Assembly: GCA_943704525.1 (NCBI GenBank) | Contig: CALSCQ010002243.1 | Coordinates: forward strand, 1-38,571 | Direction of reading: 5' to 3' | Source: Pigoraptor vietnamica | Taxonomy: Eukaryota; Opisthokonta; Filasterea | DNA length: 38,571 bases | Shown: piece after piece, positions 10,421 through 21,303 of the stretch | Numbering within the stretch: the stretch's first letter is position 1 | Layout of the letters: every line of letters starts with the position of its first letter | Made by a program: the position numbers and the translations under genes | The notes under the pieces: model-generated | Told to the model about the DNA's origin: nothing | Seen by the model: only the letters and a program-made list of their open reading frames with translations | Database searches by the model: none

Positions 10421-11599
10421 TCATGGTGGCGCCCCTCTCAACGACCACAGCCGAACGGCATTCTCGCTCGCACCGACGTCATTTCCGTTGGCGTCTTGCC
10501 ACTCGCCGGGGTGCGCAGACTGTCCAGCCATAGACGTGTCATCCCTCTCTTCTTCCTCCGTTGTCGGCACGGAAAATTTGCGCTGTCCAGACGCCGTCGC
10601 CAGTAAAGGGTAGTGCGGGTGGAGCGACACGCCATTGACGGCGTCAGTCCCCGCCGGAAATGACGCAAGGACCGCCTCATCGCCTACACTGGCCATCGGT
10701 GCACTGGTGTCCGTTGCCGCACTTCCCCACACGTGCGACGCCGCGGCCAGAGGGAGGCCCGTGGGCGCGAAGAAGCGCACGTGACCCTCCTGCGTCCCAG
10801 ACACAACAAATCGGCCCCAGGGGTCGACGTCAAAGTCCACGCGCTGGTTCGTGTGCACGGGACGCGGAATGACGCCGGACACTTCTCCCAGGTTGCGCAC
10901 GTCAAACACGAGAATGAACGGGGCCTTCCGACAGCCCGCGTACAGCAGCCCGCCGTCCCACGAAAAGCGAATGGCCGTGACACCGCACCCGCCGGAAGGG
11001 ACTGCGCCGCACGCCGCGAGCGTCGCTTCGGCCGCATCGAGGAGAAACATGAGGCCGCCGTCCGCGCGCGCGTCGTATATGCCGACGGTGCGCCCGTAAG
11101 AACCCGCGGCGAACGTGTGCTGCTGGGCGGGGATGGGCGCGATGCACGATATCAGCCCCTTCTGCCCGTACGACTTGCGCACGGTGGGAATGAGCTGGCA
11201 GTCGCGTCCGGGCCTTCCGACGTCGAACACGCGGATGGACTTTTCAAAGCCGCAGAGGAGGGACTGCGCGTCGGCGGAGAATGCGACGGAGGCCGCGGCG
11301 TAAATTTCGTCGACGTGGTTGTAGGCGCGGTAGGTCGCGCGGACGGTGCCGCTGAATGCGTCCCAGAGGTGGATGGGATGGTCTCTGTTAGGATTGGAAG
11401 AGGTGTTGAGTGATATGTGGATGTGTGTGTGTGTGTGTGGGGGGGTCTCTGTCGCACAAACGATTGCGATAGAGGGGGAGGGAAGGAGGGTTAAATGACG
11501 GGAGTGTTGTGATGTGTTCGCGTGCAGGGAATTGACTGACACAAGGCCATATTGCCACTTGTCGAAGGGAAAGCACAGCCAACCCCAAACACAAGCAAT

Positions 11600-11645
<46 letters not shown>

Positions 11646-12877
11646 CACACACAAAATGAGTAAGCGACAAAAATGCACAAGCACAAGCCCACGTACCTAG
11701 ACGTGCTCACGATGCAGGCTGTCGCCGGGTCGTTGACATTCATGTGGGGGTACCAGCAGTAGTCGTATATTGTCTCCCCTTCCCGCATGCGCAGCGCAGG
11801 GACCAAAGGCACCGGCGGTGCGTCGTCTGATGCTGCGGCCGAGTGAGAAAAAGGGATACAAAAGAGGGGTAAGGCCAAGAAAAGAATAAAGGCACACTGA
11901 ATACGCACACACACACACACACAACACACACACACACACACTCTCACTCACTCAGTCACACATAGACTCACACACACTCACACTAAATATACATAGGGAT
12001 TGACACACTACAGACTGCGAGCGCAGCGCACACTATTCAACAGCGCCGCAGATAATCGCTTTCAAGCAAACGAATACAAAAGATGAGAGAAGGCGCTAAG
12101 AAACGACAACACGAAACAGCACGCACTTTCGCGAGTTTCCGTTGCGGCGGAGGGAAGCTCAAACACGCGCAAGACGTTGTCTTCGCTCGACGTGAGAAGG
12201 CACGTGCCGTCCGGGGACCACTTGCAGCCCTGAGTGTGCAGAGTGTGTGGAAGACGATGGGAGGGATGCGTTTATGTGCACGTTTACAAGGGTGCGTGCG
12301 TGTATGTGTGAGAGAGGAGGTTGTGTAGACGTGCATTGTGAGTGCCCGCGTGCATGCGTGAGTGCGTAGATGTAACTTTTAGGTGCAAGTGTGCGAGTGT
12401 AGGCGTACGAGTACGTTTATACGTGTGCGTGCGTGTGCGTGTGCGTGTGCGTGCGTGTGCGTGTGCGTGTGCGTGTGCGTGTGCGTGTGCGTGTGCGTGT
12501 GCGTGCATGTGCGTGTGCGTGCTAGAGCGAGCGGGTCCATGAGTGCGTGTGCGTGTGCGTGTGCTGTAAATGCAATCGCACTCTTCGCATGCGCCCTCAC
12601 TGCGCACCTTGAGAAAGTTCCCCCTTTCAAACTCGCCCTCCGACACCGCCACGGAGCGAGGCGCGCGCGTCCAGTCGTACGCAATCTCAAACACACCGCC
12701 GTGCGCATACGACGCCCCAACAGCGTGTGCCGTCACACTCGCGCCGTGTGCGTCGTCTACTGACACGGCCATAGCGGCCGATTCGACTCTCGCGCTCACT
12801 CCGCCTGCTGTCACACCAATCGCAACAGTTTCCACTGAAACGCTCTCCTCGATTTCGCCATCTTCGAGCGCAGACAT
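10421..12877 (-). CDS. WRAP53: WRAP53/TCAB1 homologue, WD40 telomerase and Cajal-body RNA-binding protein
   Basis: In animals TCAB1 binds the CAB box of scaRNAs and telomerase RNA and directs them to Cajal bodies. Exons (reverse strand) are 12608-12877, 12127-12229, 11697-11832 and 10421-11384: 1473 nt, 490 residues. Diagnostic segments match the human protein: [20 protein letters not shown] (91-110), [35 protein letters not shown] with YNHVDE (about 171-196), [41 protein letters not shown] and [19 protein letters not shown]. These are WD40 blades of the propeller. The first 60 residues are low-complexity (acidic start [12 protein letters not shown]) and poorly conserved in the family. Donors are GTGCGC, GTGCGT and GTACGT, and phases 0, 1 and 2 match across each junction. 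The introns contain TG- or CA-rich tracts. Start is the first ATG before the conserved region. Confidence 0.93.
11601..11653. repeat. (CA)n microsatellite in a WRAP53-like intron
   Basis: CA tract of about 50 bp, lying just downstream of the donor of the third intron when read in the sense direction, where it is (TG)n. Confidence 0.95.
11905..11941. repeat. (CA)n microsatellite in a WRAP53-like intron
   Basis: CA tract interrupted once by AA, in the second intron. It reads (TG)n on the sense strand. Confidence 0.9.
12422..12530. repeat. (GTGTGC)n tract in the first WRAP53-like intron
   Basis: About 110 bp of alternating GTGTGC and GTGC units, all alternating purine-pyrimidine. On the sense strand of the gene it reads CACACG, the opposite of the other intronic tracts in this gene. 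Confidence 0.9.
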
Positions 12878-12982
12878 TGCCTTTGAGAGGGCCACGTCAG
12901 GTATTGGCACACACACAGAGATGCGCAGACGGTTTTTTAGATGTATCCACATGTGTGGGATGTAACGGCGGACTGATCGTTT

Positions 12983-12987
<5 letters not shown>

Positions 12988-13031
<44 letters not shown>

Positions 13032-13064
13032 ACACACACACAAAACACACACACACACACACAT

Positions 13065-13095
<31 letters not shown>

Positions 13096-13099
13096 CACA

Positions 13100-13136
<37 letters not shown>

Positions 13137-13160
13137 CACACACGCTCACACACGCGCGCG
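12988..13160. repeat. (CA)n microsatellite cluster between two minus-strand genes
   Basis: About 170 bp of CA with AA, TA, TC and GC interruptions. It fills most of the 312-bp spacer between the WRAP53-like start codon and the stop codon of the upstream F-box gene. The rest of the spacer shows nothing recognisable. Confidence 0.95.
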
Positions 13161-13189
13161 CGACTGGCGCCTGTTTTAGATGCGCCACT

Positions 13190-14530
13190 TCATTCAGAGT
13201 CTGAAAGCTCGCACACGGGCATCTGCAGCGCAAATGTGCCGCGATAAAGGTCACCCTCACAGTTCCTCACTCCGCCGAGCCATCGCCTGTCGTAGACGCG
13301 GCTGCTGACGACGCGCACGTTGGGCAAAGCGTCAATGTTGCACACGGCCTGGCAGCGCTCGATCTCAACGGAGGGCACATTGCGCAGGGGCTCAGCGTCC
13401 ACGAAGGGCATGTCGGCCAAGACGACATGGCGTGCACGAGCGAGCGGAGCCAGCGAACACAGCGGGCAATGGGCCCCGCAACGGGCGCGAAACACTGGAT
13501 GGAATGTACGTAAGAGGTGCCCCGCGCTTTCGCTTGGGCACGCAAACGTGCACCCGTCGAGACGCACGTCGGGCACGTTCTCCATGTTGGCGAGAGAGGC
13601 AATCGAGCAGTCGTGGAGCGCGACCGACTCGATCGAGGCTGGGAACCCGTCAAAACGGACGCTGTGGCCGCCACGAAGTCGCAGCGCGCGCACGCCGGGC
13701 ATGAGCGGGAACGTCGCGGGCAGACCACCGACGCTGTCCAGCGTCAAACGCTCCATGTCGCAGAGCGCACTGAGGTTGGCGACGGCAAACAGGCGGATGG
13801 CCACGTGGCGAATGTCGCTGCCGAACAACCACGCGCAGTTGAGCGTGCGAGGGGGCGACGGCGACGGCGACTCGGCGACGCTCAATTCGCGCACGGACGA
13901 ATGAGACAGCATTTCCAGGAGAGTCACGTCGACGGAGCGGGGGAGGACCAAGCGCACGACCCGCACGTGACGGAGCCGGGCGAAGGCGTTCATGTCGCCG
14001 TTCGCAAACGAGACGCCGGCGACGTCGACAGTGTGGGCCGAAAAAGTGCCTGAGAAAGCGAGCTGTGCGTTCGTGTTGTGGGCGTCCACCTTGACGATCC
14101 CGGAAGTGCCCGAGCGCGCGATGCACACGCTGCCGAGAAAGCGACGGCACAGCTCCACGCTGCGTACCGTTTTCAGGGCATCGATGTTGTCGAGGCGCGC
14201 TGGGCGGCACGTGGCGTCAATGCGCAGGTGCCGAATGCCGCTGAAGAGGGCGCAATCGATGGCGACGGTGTTGCCGCGCGCCCTGAGCCTGTCGGTCGAA
14301 ATGCGCACGGTGAGACAGTGCATGGGAAGCGACTCTCGGATGGTTGCAAACTGGTGAGCGATGCGGTGGTACACGAGACGATACTCACGGCAGGCGCGGA
14401 ACCGGCGGCGCCACGCCGAACTGACGCGCACCATGCGGAGCACGTCGACCTGCGAGAGATAGGGGAGGATGTGGCAGTGCCACAGCTCGGCGGGAAGGGC
14501 GAGCCAGTCGACGGCGTTTTTCCGCGCCAT
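13190..14530 (-). CDS. F-box and leucine-rich repeat protein (446 aa, intronless)
   Basis: Likely SCF ubiquitin-ligase adaptor. The start codon chosen ([20 protein letters not shown]) directly precedes an F-box at residues about 9-46, [20 protein letters not shown], followed by the typical SSAWRRRF. The open frame continues upstream but through repeat-like, unrelated sequence. The rest is built of irregular leucine-rich units ([68 protein letters not shown]). It resembles the N-terminal F-box/LRR half of the 1172-residue protein in the same window, without the ARM-like part, and is likewise intronless. The ligase role is inferred from the domain; the substrate is unknown. Confidence 0.85.
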   Translation of the reverse strand: MARKNAVDWLALPAELWHCHILPYLSQVDVLRMVRVSSAWRRRFRACREYRLVYHRIAHQFATIRESLPMHCLTVRISTDRLRARGNTVAIDCALFSGIRHLRIDATCRPARLDNIDALKTVRSVELCRRFLGSVCIARSGTSGIVKVDAHNTNAQLAFSGTFSAHTVDVAGVSFANGDMNAFARLRHVRVVRLVLPRSVDVTLLEMLSHSSVRELSVAESPSPSPPRTLNCAWLFGSDIRHVAIRLFAVANLSALCDMERLTLDSVGGLPATFPLMPGVRALRLRGGHSVRFDGFPASIESVALHDCSIASLANMENVPDVRLDGCTFACPSESAGHLLRTFHPVFRARCGAHCPLCSLAPLARARHVVLADMPFVDAEPLRNVPSVEIERCQAVCNIDALPNVRVVSSRVYDRRWLGGVRNCEGDLYRGTFALQMPVCELSDSE

Positions 14531-14928
14531 TTCCAAGCGAGCCGTCTGTGAATGAGAGACAACACACTGCCTCAGCGGTTTTGCGTTTGTTGGGCCAATT
14601 AGTACCTCAACGTCGCCCGAGGGCCAAATGGTCGTGCGAGCAATCCATTTATAAGCGCTTGTGTGTGTGTGTGTGCATGTGTTCGTGTGTGTGCGCGGAA
14701 GGCAGCCGACGTCACCATAGCCGCAGCAGCCAGCCATAGAGTGCGTGCGTGCAGTCAACCAGACGTCATTTTTCGAGGTAACACAAAGGTAACACCCATT
14801 CGGCATCGCCACTGTCCGGGCGCGCGAAGGTCCTACTTTTGTGGACCGATAATTGCTTTCTGCGCACAGTGAGCGCGCATGTGCGTGCACGTGTGCGTGA
14901 GTGCAACTCTGCTGCTGTAGTACTCGCC
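14531..14928. promoter_or_regulatory. Divergent intergenic region of F-box and zinc-ribbon/SAM genes
   Basis: The 398-bp spacer between two divergent start codons must hold both promoters. TTTATAA at 14648-14654 reads TTATAAATGG on the minus strand, about 120 nt before the F-box start, and is the only TATA-like element seen. A short GT run follows at 14659-14693. CTCATTCACAG just before the F-box start resembles a 3' splice site and could mean an untranslated 5' exon. Confidence 0.35.
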
Positions 14929-15928
14929 ATGGCGGAGTTCGGCGTGACACTTTCAAAGGGCGATCAGAGCGAGCGCGGACGGAAGCGCTTCTGGCGCTCG
15001 GGGTTCGACGTGTGCAACGCCTGCGGCAAACGGTCCATCGAAAAGACGGAGCGAAGAGCGGGCTGTCGCATGAATGGAGGTGGGAAGGGAGGCCACTTTG
15101 CGCACGCGTGTGTGCGTGCGTGCGTACTCTATAAGGACGCGGGCATACTCTGTGTGCATGTCCCATGGAGGTCACCGCTCTGAACGCCTGCCTCATTACG
15201 GACTTACGCCCGTCCCTACGCACACACAACCCCTCTCGTATACGCACGCACGCACACATTCATGAACAAACAAACAATTGCACGCACCCGTCCCGCTGCA
15301 TGCGCTCAACACGCCGCGCACATCCACTCGCGGCAGATGGCTATGGGACGGCTGCGTTCCAGTGCACCGCGTGTGGATGGAGCACGAGCTTCGAGTTTGA
15401 CGAAGCCGACAGTCCCCACTATTTCGAGTGGGTGTCATGCATCGTCTGTGAGTGCGCAGTTGCAGTGCGTCTCTCGCAGGAGTGTGTGCGAGTGTGTGCG
15501 TGCTGAATAGCGGAAGGATAGGATGGTCTCATACGCGCAAGCCACTTTTGTCGTGTCGTCGTCCGCCGTGTGATCGTGTCGAGTTTGTTTCTCGCGTGTC
15601 TCCGATGTAGTCGTTCAAGCACACTTGGTGCTCACTTGAGCAAGCGCAGTACCTCTTTACTGTTTCGAGCGAACCCACTTACACAGTGCGCACCGCTCTT
15701 CCGCCTTCGCATAGGACGCGTTCGTGGAAGCCCGGCATGCGCGGGTACAGCTGCGAAGAGCTGTGCGAGTGGCTCTCGGAGAACAAATACCCCGCGTCTG
15801 TGTGTGCGGCCGTGCAGCGAGAAGCACTCAGCGGCGACGCACTCTCAAAGCTACCTGTGGAGGGTATTATGCTGTTGGGCCTTGGGAAGAGCCAAGCGGA
15901 GGCGCTTAAGGAGAAAATGGCGTGGTGA
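14929..15928 (+). CDS. Small zinc-ribbon plus SAM-domain protein (about 187 aa)
   Basis: Exons 14929-15079, 15337-15431 and 15611-15928 give 564 nt with consistent phases (1, then 0). An equally phased acceptor at 15650 would drop 13 residues. The N-terminal part has Cys29-x2-Cys32 (CNACGK) and Cys60-x2-Cys63 (CTACGW), a four-cysteine zinc ribbon split by the first intron; Cys46 lies between the pairs. Residues about 126-187 (YSCEELCEWLSENKYPASVC, then LPVEGIMLLGLGKSQAEALK) fit a sterile alpha motif: EWL near the start, GDAL, LLLLGI-like core and the final helix. SAM domains mediate protein or RNA association. I do not recognise a named orthologue. The third donor/acceptor choice is the least certain part. 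Confidence 0.75.
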
Positions 15929-16124
15929 ATATACTGTGGAAGTCCTACTATGTGTGCGTGTGTGTGTGCGTATGTGTGTGAGTGTGTGTGTGTGTGTGAG
16001 CGTGTGTGTGTGTGTGTGTGTGTGTGTGAGTGAGTGTGTGTGTGAGTGCGTGTGTGTCTGTCTGTGTGCGTGTGTGTGTGCGTGTTGTGTGTGTGTGTGC
16101 GTTGTGTGTGTGTGTGTGTGCGTG

Positions 16125-16160
<36 letters not shown>

Positions 16161-16438
16161 GACGAAATATGTGATTGACGCAATGTTCCACTGTCGGCGG
16201 ACGAATGTCACGCCTGTCACTTTAAGCGGCACGACGGCCTCACGCGCACTTTCGCACGCACGCACGCAAAATAGACGACAAACCGTACAGACAGACACTC
16301 ACACATCCACATCCTCTCCCACAACTGCGCCCTCAGTGGCCACAATTGACGACTTCTGCACAGACCACGCGCAATCGTCGGGATGCGATGCCGAGCTCAA
16401 TGTCGCACACCATCCCTCCACATCGCAAAACGCCCTCT
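15929..16438. other. Spacer between convergent SAM and CD36-like genes
   Basis: A 510-bp 3' flank shared by two convergent genes, dominated by a GT microsatellite. The remainder (16160-16438) has no supported coding frame. Confidence 0.7.
15953..16158. repeat. (GT)n microsatellite, about 200 bp
   Basis: Long GT tract with GA, GC, TT and TC interruptions, starting 25 bp after the SAM gene stop codon and reading GT in its sense direction. It may be transcribed as a (UG)n 3' untranslated region. Confidence 0.95.
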
Positions 16439-19400
16439 TTACGCGTCGTGCGGTTCGCTGTGGCCCGCGTCGCTGTGCTCGACATGCGCGCCCTTCACGC
16501 CTCCCTTCACTCCGCCCTTGACTCCTCCCTTCGCGTGCGCTTCAGGCACCGGCGACTTGGACGCCGGTACGCTCGGCGGTGCCGGCGCGGTGCCGTGCGA
16601 AACCTCGACCTCGACCGCGACGGTCCCCGTCATCTCCATGTCCTTTGACGGCTGCGTCGTCGTGGCGTGCACGTGCGTGACGCCGACCTTCGATTGGTTC
16701 TGGCGCGTGACAATGTAGTAGATGCCGAGCGCGATGAAGAGCGTGCCGAGCACGAGCCCGATGACCAGCGCGGCGACGGCGCCCGCGGCCAGCCCGTACA
16801 CCTGCTCCTTAAACTCGTCCGCCTTCTTCGAGTTGATGTCGCCGTACTCCCCGATCCAGTAGTAGGGCACGGGGACGTTGCGGTAGAGAGGCGAAATGCT
16901 GTAACCCATGTTGGTCGCAGAGACACTGCCGACGTACAGCGTGTGTATGCCGATGCTTCCCTGGAGGCGCTTGCGGACCTGCATGGCCGCCCCCGTGATG
17001 GGCTCAATGCCAATCTGCGGGGAAGGGTGGGCGTTTGAGTGTGAGATAACGCACCGCCTCACATGGATCCACACACACGCACGTGCAGAGACACCACCGG
17101 CACAACGCGCACAACACGCGCACAACACGCAACAACTAACAGGACGCAAGAGCACCCACAATTGAGTCGTGCAGGTCGGCGTTCGCGGCAGGGAGCGTGG
17201 GGGCGTAGAGCGCGGCGAGCGCGGGGTTTCCGTACAGGAACATTGGGCGCGACACAAAAGCCATGAAGCCCTTCTCGTTCGACACGGGCTGCAGGCCATC
17301 CACGGTGACGCCGTACGCCGCGTTGATGGGATCGCTCGCTTGCAGCACCGCCTGCTTCAGGCGGTACCGGTTGAGCTTGATGCCGTGGACCTTGTAGTCG
17401 CCGTCGCGCAGAATGGGGACGGTCCGCGACACCTGCGTCACCCACACGTCGTACTCGTCCGCAGAAGGCTCGTTGAAGTTGAGCAGCACGTGGGTCCGCT
17501 CCGCCGGCGGGAATTGCGTGCCATCCGACGCACGGTAGGCGAGGTACTCGGGGTGGGTCGCCGCCACGCCGGGGTAGTACGAAGGGGACACGATCGAAGA
17601 GCCGTCCTTCGCCGCGTAGTTCGCCGTGGAGGCATAGTTGCCGTACCCGGTTGCGTACGTGTACGCCGGCGCGAATGCGTGCGCCTCAGCAGGAGACGAG
17701 TTGTTCGTGAGGATGCCTGACGTGGGACCCAGCGCGCCGTTGGTGATGAGCGTGTAGAACGCGTCGGGGAAGTGGCCGAGAAGGAACTCGCTGGCCTTGC
17801 GGCGGACGACGAGCCCCCTGTTCGCGCAGTCGAAGTAGCAGCCGACCATCGCAAAGAAGAGGTACTCGACATAGCCCGTGATGATGTCCACGTTCGTCTT
17901 GCGCGTCTCAAACACAGACATCACCGACTGCTGCCACGTGTCCAGAGGGAAGATCGCGCTGCTCACCGCCATGTAGGCCGCGTAGTACGTGTTTGCCAGC
18001 GCAGTAATTGACGGATCGCCGAGCGCCGTCACGCACGCGTCGCGCGCAGCTGAGGGTGCCGTTCCCATGAGCTTCTCGGCAACGTTGCGGCGAAGCACCG
18101 CAACCGCCGTGACGCCGCACTGCGCGACAACGTTCGCGAGGGACGGAAAGAACGCGGGATAGTTGGTGTAAAGCGACTGGTAGCAGCGGCCCGACACGAC
18201 CAGGTCTGTGCTTGCGAGTGAGGTGGAAATCGAATCGTTGAGATATCCGAGGCAGTCGGTGCCCACGGCTTGAATGCGCGTCATGTTGACATTCGCGGGC
18301 GACGACGAGTTGGACACTGCGACCGAGTCGAACAGCGGCTGCGTCTGCGCCCACTCGAAGCACGCGCGCACGGCAGGGTCGAGCGGATAAAGCGACGCGA
18401 CGCAGTTTGCGCCGCACCCGGTGCATGCGGCGGGCGCAACGCCCGTCGCCTGCTTCACGTACGCAACGTAAAACTGCGCGGCCGTGGCGCCCGCAGGAAT
18501 GGCGCCGTACTTGGCCGCGTTCGCAGCCTCCCGCTGGAGGATTGCCGTGAGCGCAGGATCCATCTTCGCGCGGATGAGGGCCTCGTACGCGCGCATCGTC
18601 CACGCCGTATTGAGAAACACAGAGAGATCGGCCGACGACTTGAGCGTTCCGTAGAGCGACTGCGCCTGCGCGAGCGAGAGGGGTGACGGGCTCGCGATAA
18701 CCTTCGGAGCCGGGGGCGCGTAGACGAGAAGTTCCTCCGGATATGTGTACACCGTCGTGGCATACCTGTAGATCTCCAGTACTCCCACCGACGGTGGGAT
18801 CGGAACCGGCGACCCGGCCGCTGCACTCGCAGCAATTGCTGCGGTGTACGCAGGCGTTCCCAGGAGGCCCCCCGCGAGAACGCCCCCCGCGCCCCACTGG
18901 TACAATGCCACCTGATCGTACGTCATCTCGGCGATGGAGGTCGGGTAGACGTTGTTGTTGGAGGCCGGAGGGACGACGTAAAACAGCTGCATGTTGTTTG
19001 CGTACGCCGCCTCTGCCGCAGCGTTGGCGGCGGCGAGGACCGCCTGGACTTGGCCCACTTGCGCAAGAGTTATGCCAAACGACGAAGAGAGTGTCGACGC
19101 ATACGACGCATTGAGCCAACGGAAGACGCCGGTGCCCGGCGCAACCATGGCCTGCGGCGCGTCGCGTGAGAAGAGGGTGCAGAGAGAATGAGCGCACTCT
19201 GAAGCATAGCAGCGCCCATGCGCACAAAGCCCATACAAAAGCATTCACTTACACACTGGCGTGCACAAATTCAGCCGCGCGCAATGCACTTCTAAAAAAC
19301 AACCAGGGTGCACACGCAAGCACACACGACAAGGCAGTGCCATACCCTCTGATACAGGACTGTGTCGGGAGTCGGCGTCGCCGCAATGCCCAGCACGGCC

Positions 19401-20586
19401 TGCCACTGCAGCCATGTGAGCGTGAGGCTCGCCGTGTTCTTGAGATAGTAGCTTGCGACCGCTGAGGCGTACGGCACTGTCGTGGCGCCCCCTGTGCAGA
19501 GCGGAGAGATGTCGGGCAGCCCCCCGCAGTTGATCGTAGAGTTGATGTTGAAGAGCGCGCGGGAGCACTTGTCCGAGGCCGCGTCGGCGAAACAGCCGTT
19601 GCCGTATGCGCTGAGGTCGTCCGACTTGGCCTGCGAGTCGCCGGCGGTGTGTATCGCCGTGGACCGCGCAGAGTTGACCATCTGCACGGTGAGCGTGACG
19701 GGGATTTGGGAGGCAATGACCTGCACGCATGAAGGGACGCAGCGTGAGGCGGGAACGCTGGCATTCGCAACGCACACGAACACGTGCACAGACACAGACG
19801 CACGGACGCACAAGGGTCAAAAATTCAAAGGGCGACATCATATGCGCGGGCATGTGAATGTGCGAATGTGTGCGTACGTGTGTGCGTGTGCGAGAGTGCG
19901 CACAGGCGTGTATATGAAAGTGTGTTCGTGTGTGAGTGGATGCGTGCCAGTTCTCGAGTTGTGCGCATCCTTGTGCGTGCATGCAACGCACAGTCGAGTG
20001 CAACAGCAGCTATCGAACGGTCCGCGCACAGCCACGCACCGCCTTCAGCGTCGGCGTCGATGTCCCGTTGAGGATGTTGTAGACTACCCCGGACATCGCG
20101 GATGACAAAGTCCCAAACGCCGCAGCGTCAGAGAAGACGGACACGTACGCAGGGACAAACCCCGCGTTCGCACGCAGCGCATTCACACACGCCGTCGATC
20201 CCAGAAAGTTCGCAAACGTCGTCGACGCACACGCCGCAGGGAGCGAGCTGCTTGCGCTGAGTGACTTGTAAAGGACGTTCGTCGCCCACGTCGCACGCAG
20301 CGCGTTGATCGCGCGGAGATATATCACGTTGAGCTGGTAAATGTCGTCGGTGTTCGGATTGAGCCCAGGGGCGGAGAGGAGCGGCTGGTACACTTGGAAC
20401 GCATACAGCTTGAAGGTGACGTAGCTGCCCGTCGCGTCCCACTGCACGTCGATACGCCGCTCGACGGCCTGGTAGACGTAGGGGCCGATCTCGCGGATCT
20501 GATGGCATAGAGGGAATGTGTGAACAACAGCGACAGGGTACGCAAGGACGCGCACAAGCACATGCAATGCGCCATGCAGACACACA

Positions 20587-20628
<42 letters not shown>

Positions 20629-20653
20629 TAAACACACACACATGTGTATGCGG

Positions 20654-20697
<44 letters not shown>

Positions 20698-20979
20698 ACT
20701 GCCAGATCTTACCATCGGGTTCCCCTGTGCCTTGAGGAAGCCTGCTGGGTTCGTAATGTTGAAAATGTACGCATAATTGTACTTTGGCGGGTCGTCGACG
20801 TCGTCGTTGTTGAGCCAATCGTAAAAATCCGAGTCGTAGGGGCTGGCAGGCCATATGATCTTCTCCTCAATCGTCTTCTGCGCCGCAATGGGAAGGCCGA
20901 GTCCGATCACGAGGCCCACAATAAGCAGCGCAACGCCGACGCAGAGAAAGATGATGCCCATGCGGAGGCGCCTGTCCAT
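16439..20979 (-). CDS. CD36/LIMP-2 (scavenger receptor class B) family protein, 1222 aa
   Basis: A two-pass membrane glycoprotein of the family that binds lipids or lysosomal enzymes. Exons are 20713-20979, 20040-20498, 19346-19720, 17160-19151 and 16439-17014, all phase 0 (donors GTAAGA, GTGCGT, GTATGG, GTGGGT). A short cytoplasmic start and one membrane helix (residues about 8-29, GIIFLCVGVALLIVGLVIGL) precede the ectodomain. Family marks are YIFNITNPAGFLKAQGNP, IREIGPYVYQ, GFMAFVSRPMFLYGNP, IEPITGAAMQVRKRLQ and VPYYWIGEYGD. A second helix (about 1106-1133) leads to an 89-residue tail with three GGVK repeats. CD36 has about 470 residues and Dictyostelium LIMP proteins about 750, so this ectodomain is greatly enlarged, mostly in exon 4. 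The tail lacks the acidic dileucine of LIMP-2, so lysosomal targeting is not shown. MDRRLRMG is the best start. Confidence 0.9.
20580..20692. repeat. (CA)n microsatellites in the first intron of the CD36-like gene
   Basis: Two CA tracts (about 20580-20623 and 20658-20692), separated by ATACATAAACAC and CATGTGTATG, fill the intron just downstream of its donor. They read (TG)n on the sense strand. Confidence 0.95.
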
Positions 20980-21076
20980 TTTTAAGAACACACAGAGCGC
21001 CGGGCCCAACTGTCGCTGCCGCCGGGACTCAGCACGAGAAACAACCTGCGCCTTTGTTGCGAGCGGTGTGCGCGTG

Positions 21077-21107
<31 letters not shown>

Positions 21108-21303
21108 TGAAGCAATAAAGCGCATACTGTCAGTATGAGTGGGCTGAAAATGTTACCGTGGCAACAAAATACCAAAAAAGGAGATCTGTTACAACTGTTA
21201 CTCGGCGAAGAAAAAAATTACATTTTTTTTGCGCGCAAGCACACGCCGCCCACTTCACAAACATCAAGGCACACAACACGCGCGGCGCCGGCAAAAGGGG
21301 CCT
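20980..21303. other. Spacer between integrin alpha and CD36-like genes
   Basis: The 324 bp between two minus-strand genes hold the alpha-1 3' flank and the CD36-like promoter. A GT tract lies at about 21077-21107 and AT-rich patches at 21155-21232. No gene is seen. AATAAA at 21113-21118 is on the plus strand and so does not serve either neighbour. Confidence 0.6.

Noticed and set aside
12284-13153. Reading the WRAP53-like first exon as one 289-codon frame
   Set aside because: Both ends of that frame are microsatellite translations (Cys-Val and His-Thr runs). The conserved protein requires a start at 12877 and splicing at 12608.
15953-16298. His-Thr or Cys-Val repeat proteins encoded by the long GT/CA tracts
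   Set aside because: All such frames are products of dinucleotide repeats without flanking coding signal. The same holds for 1-216, 1411-1791, 12877-13179 and 20516-20776.
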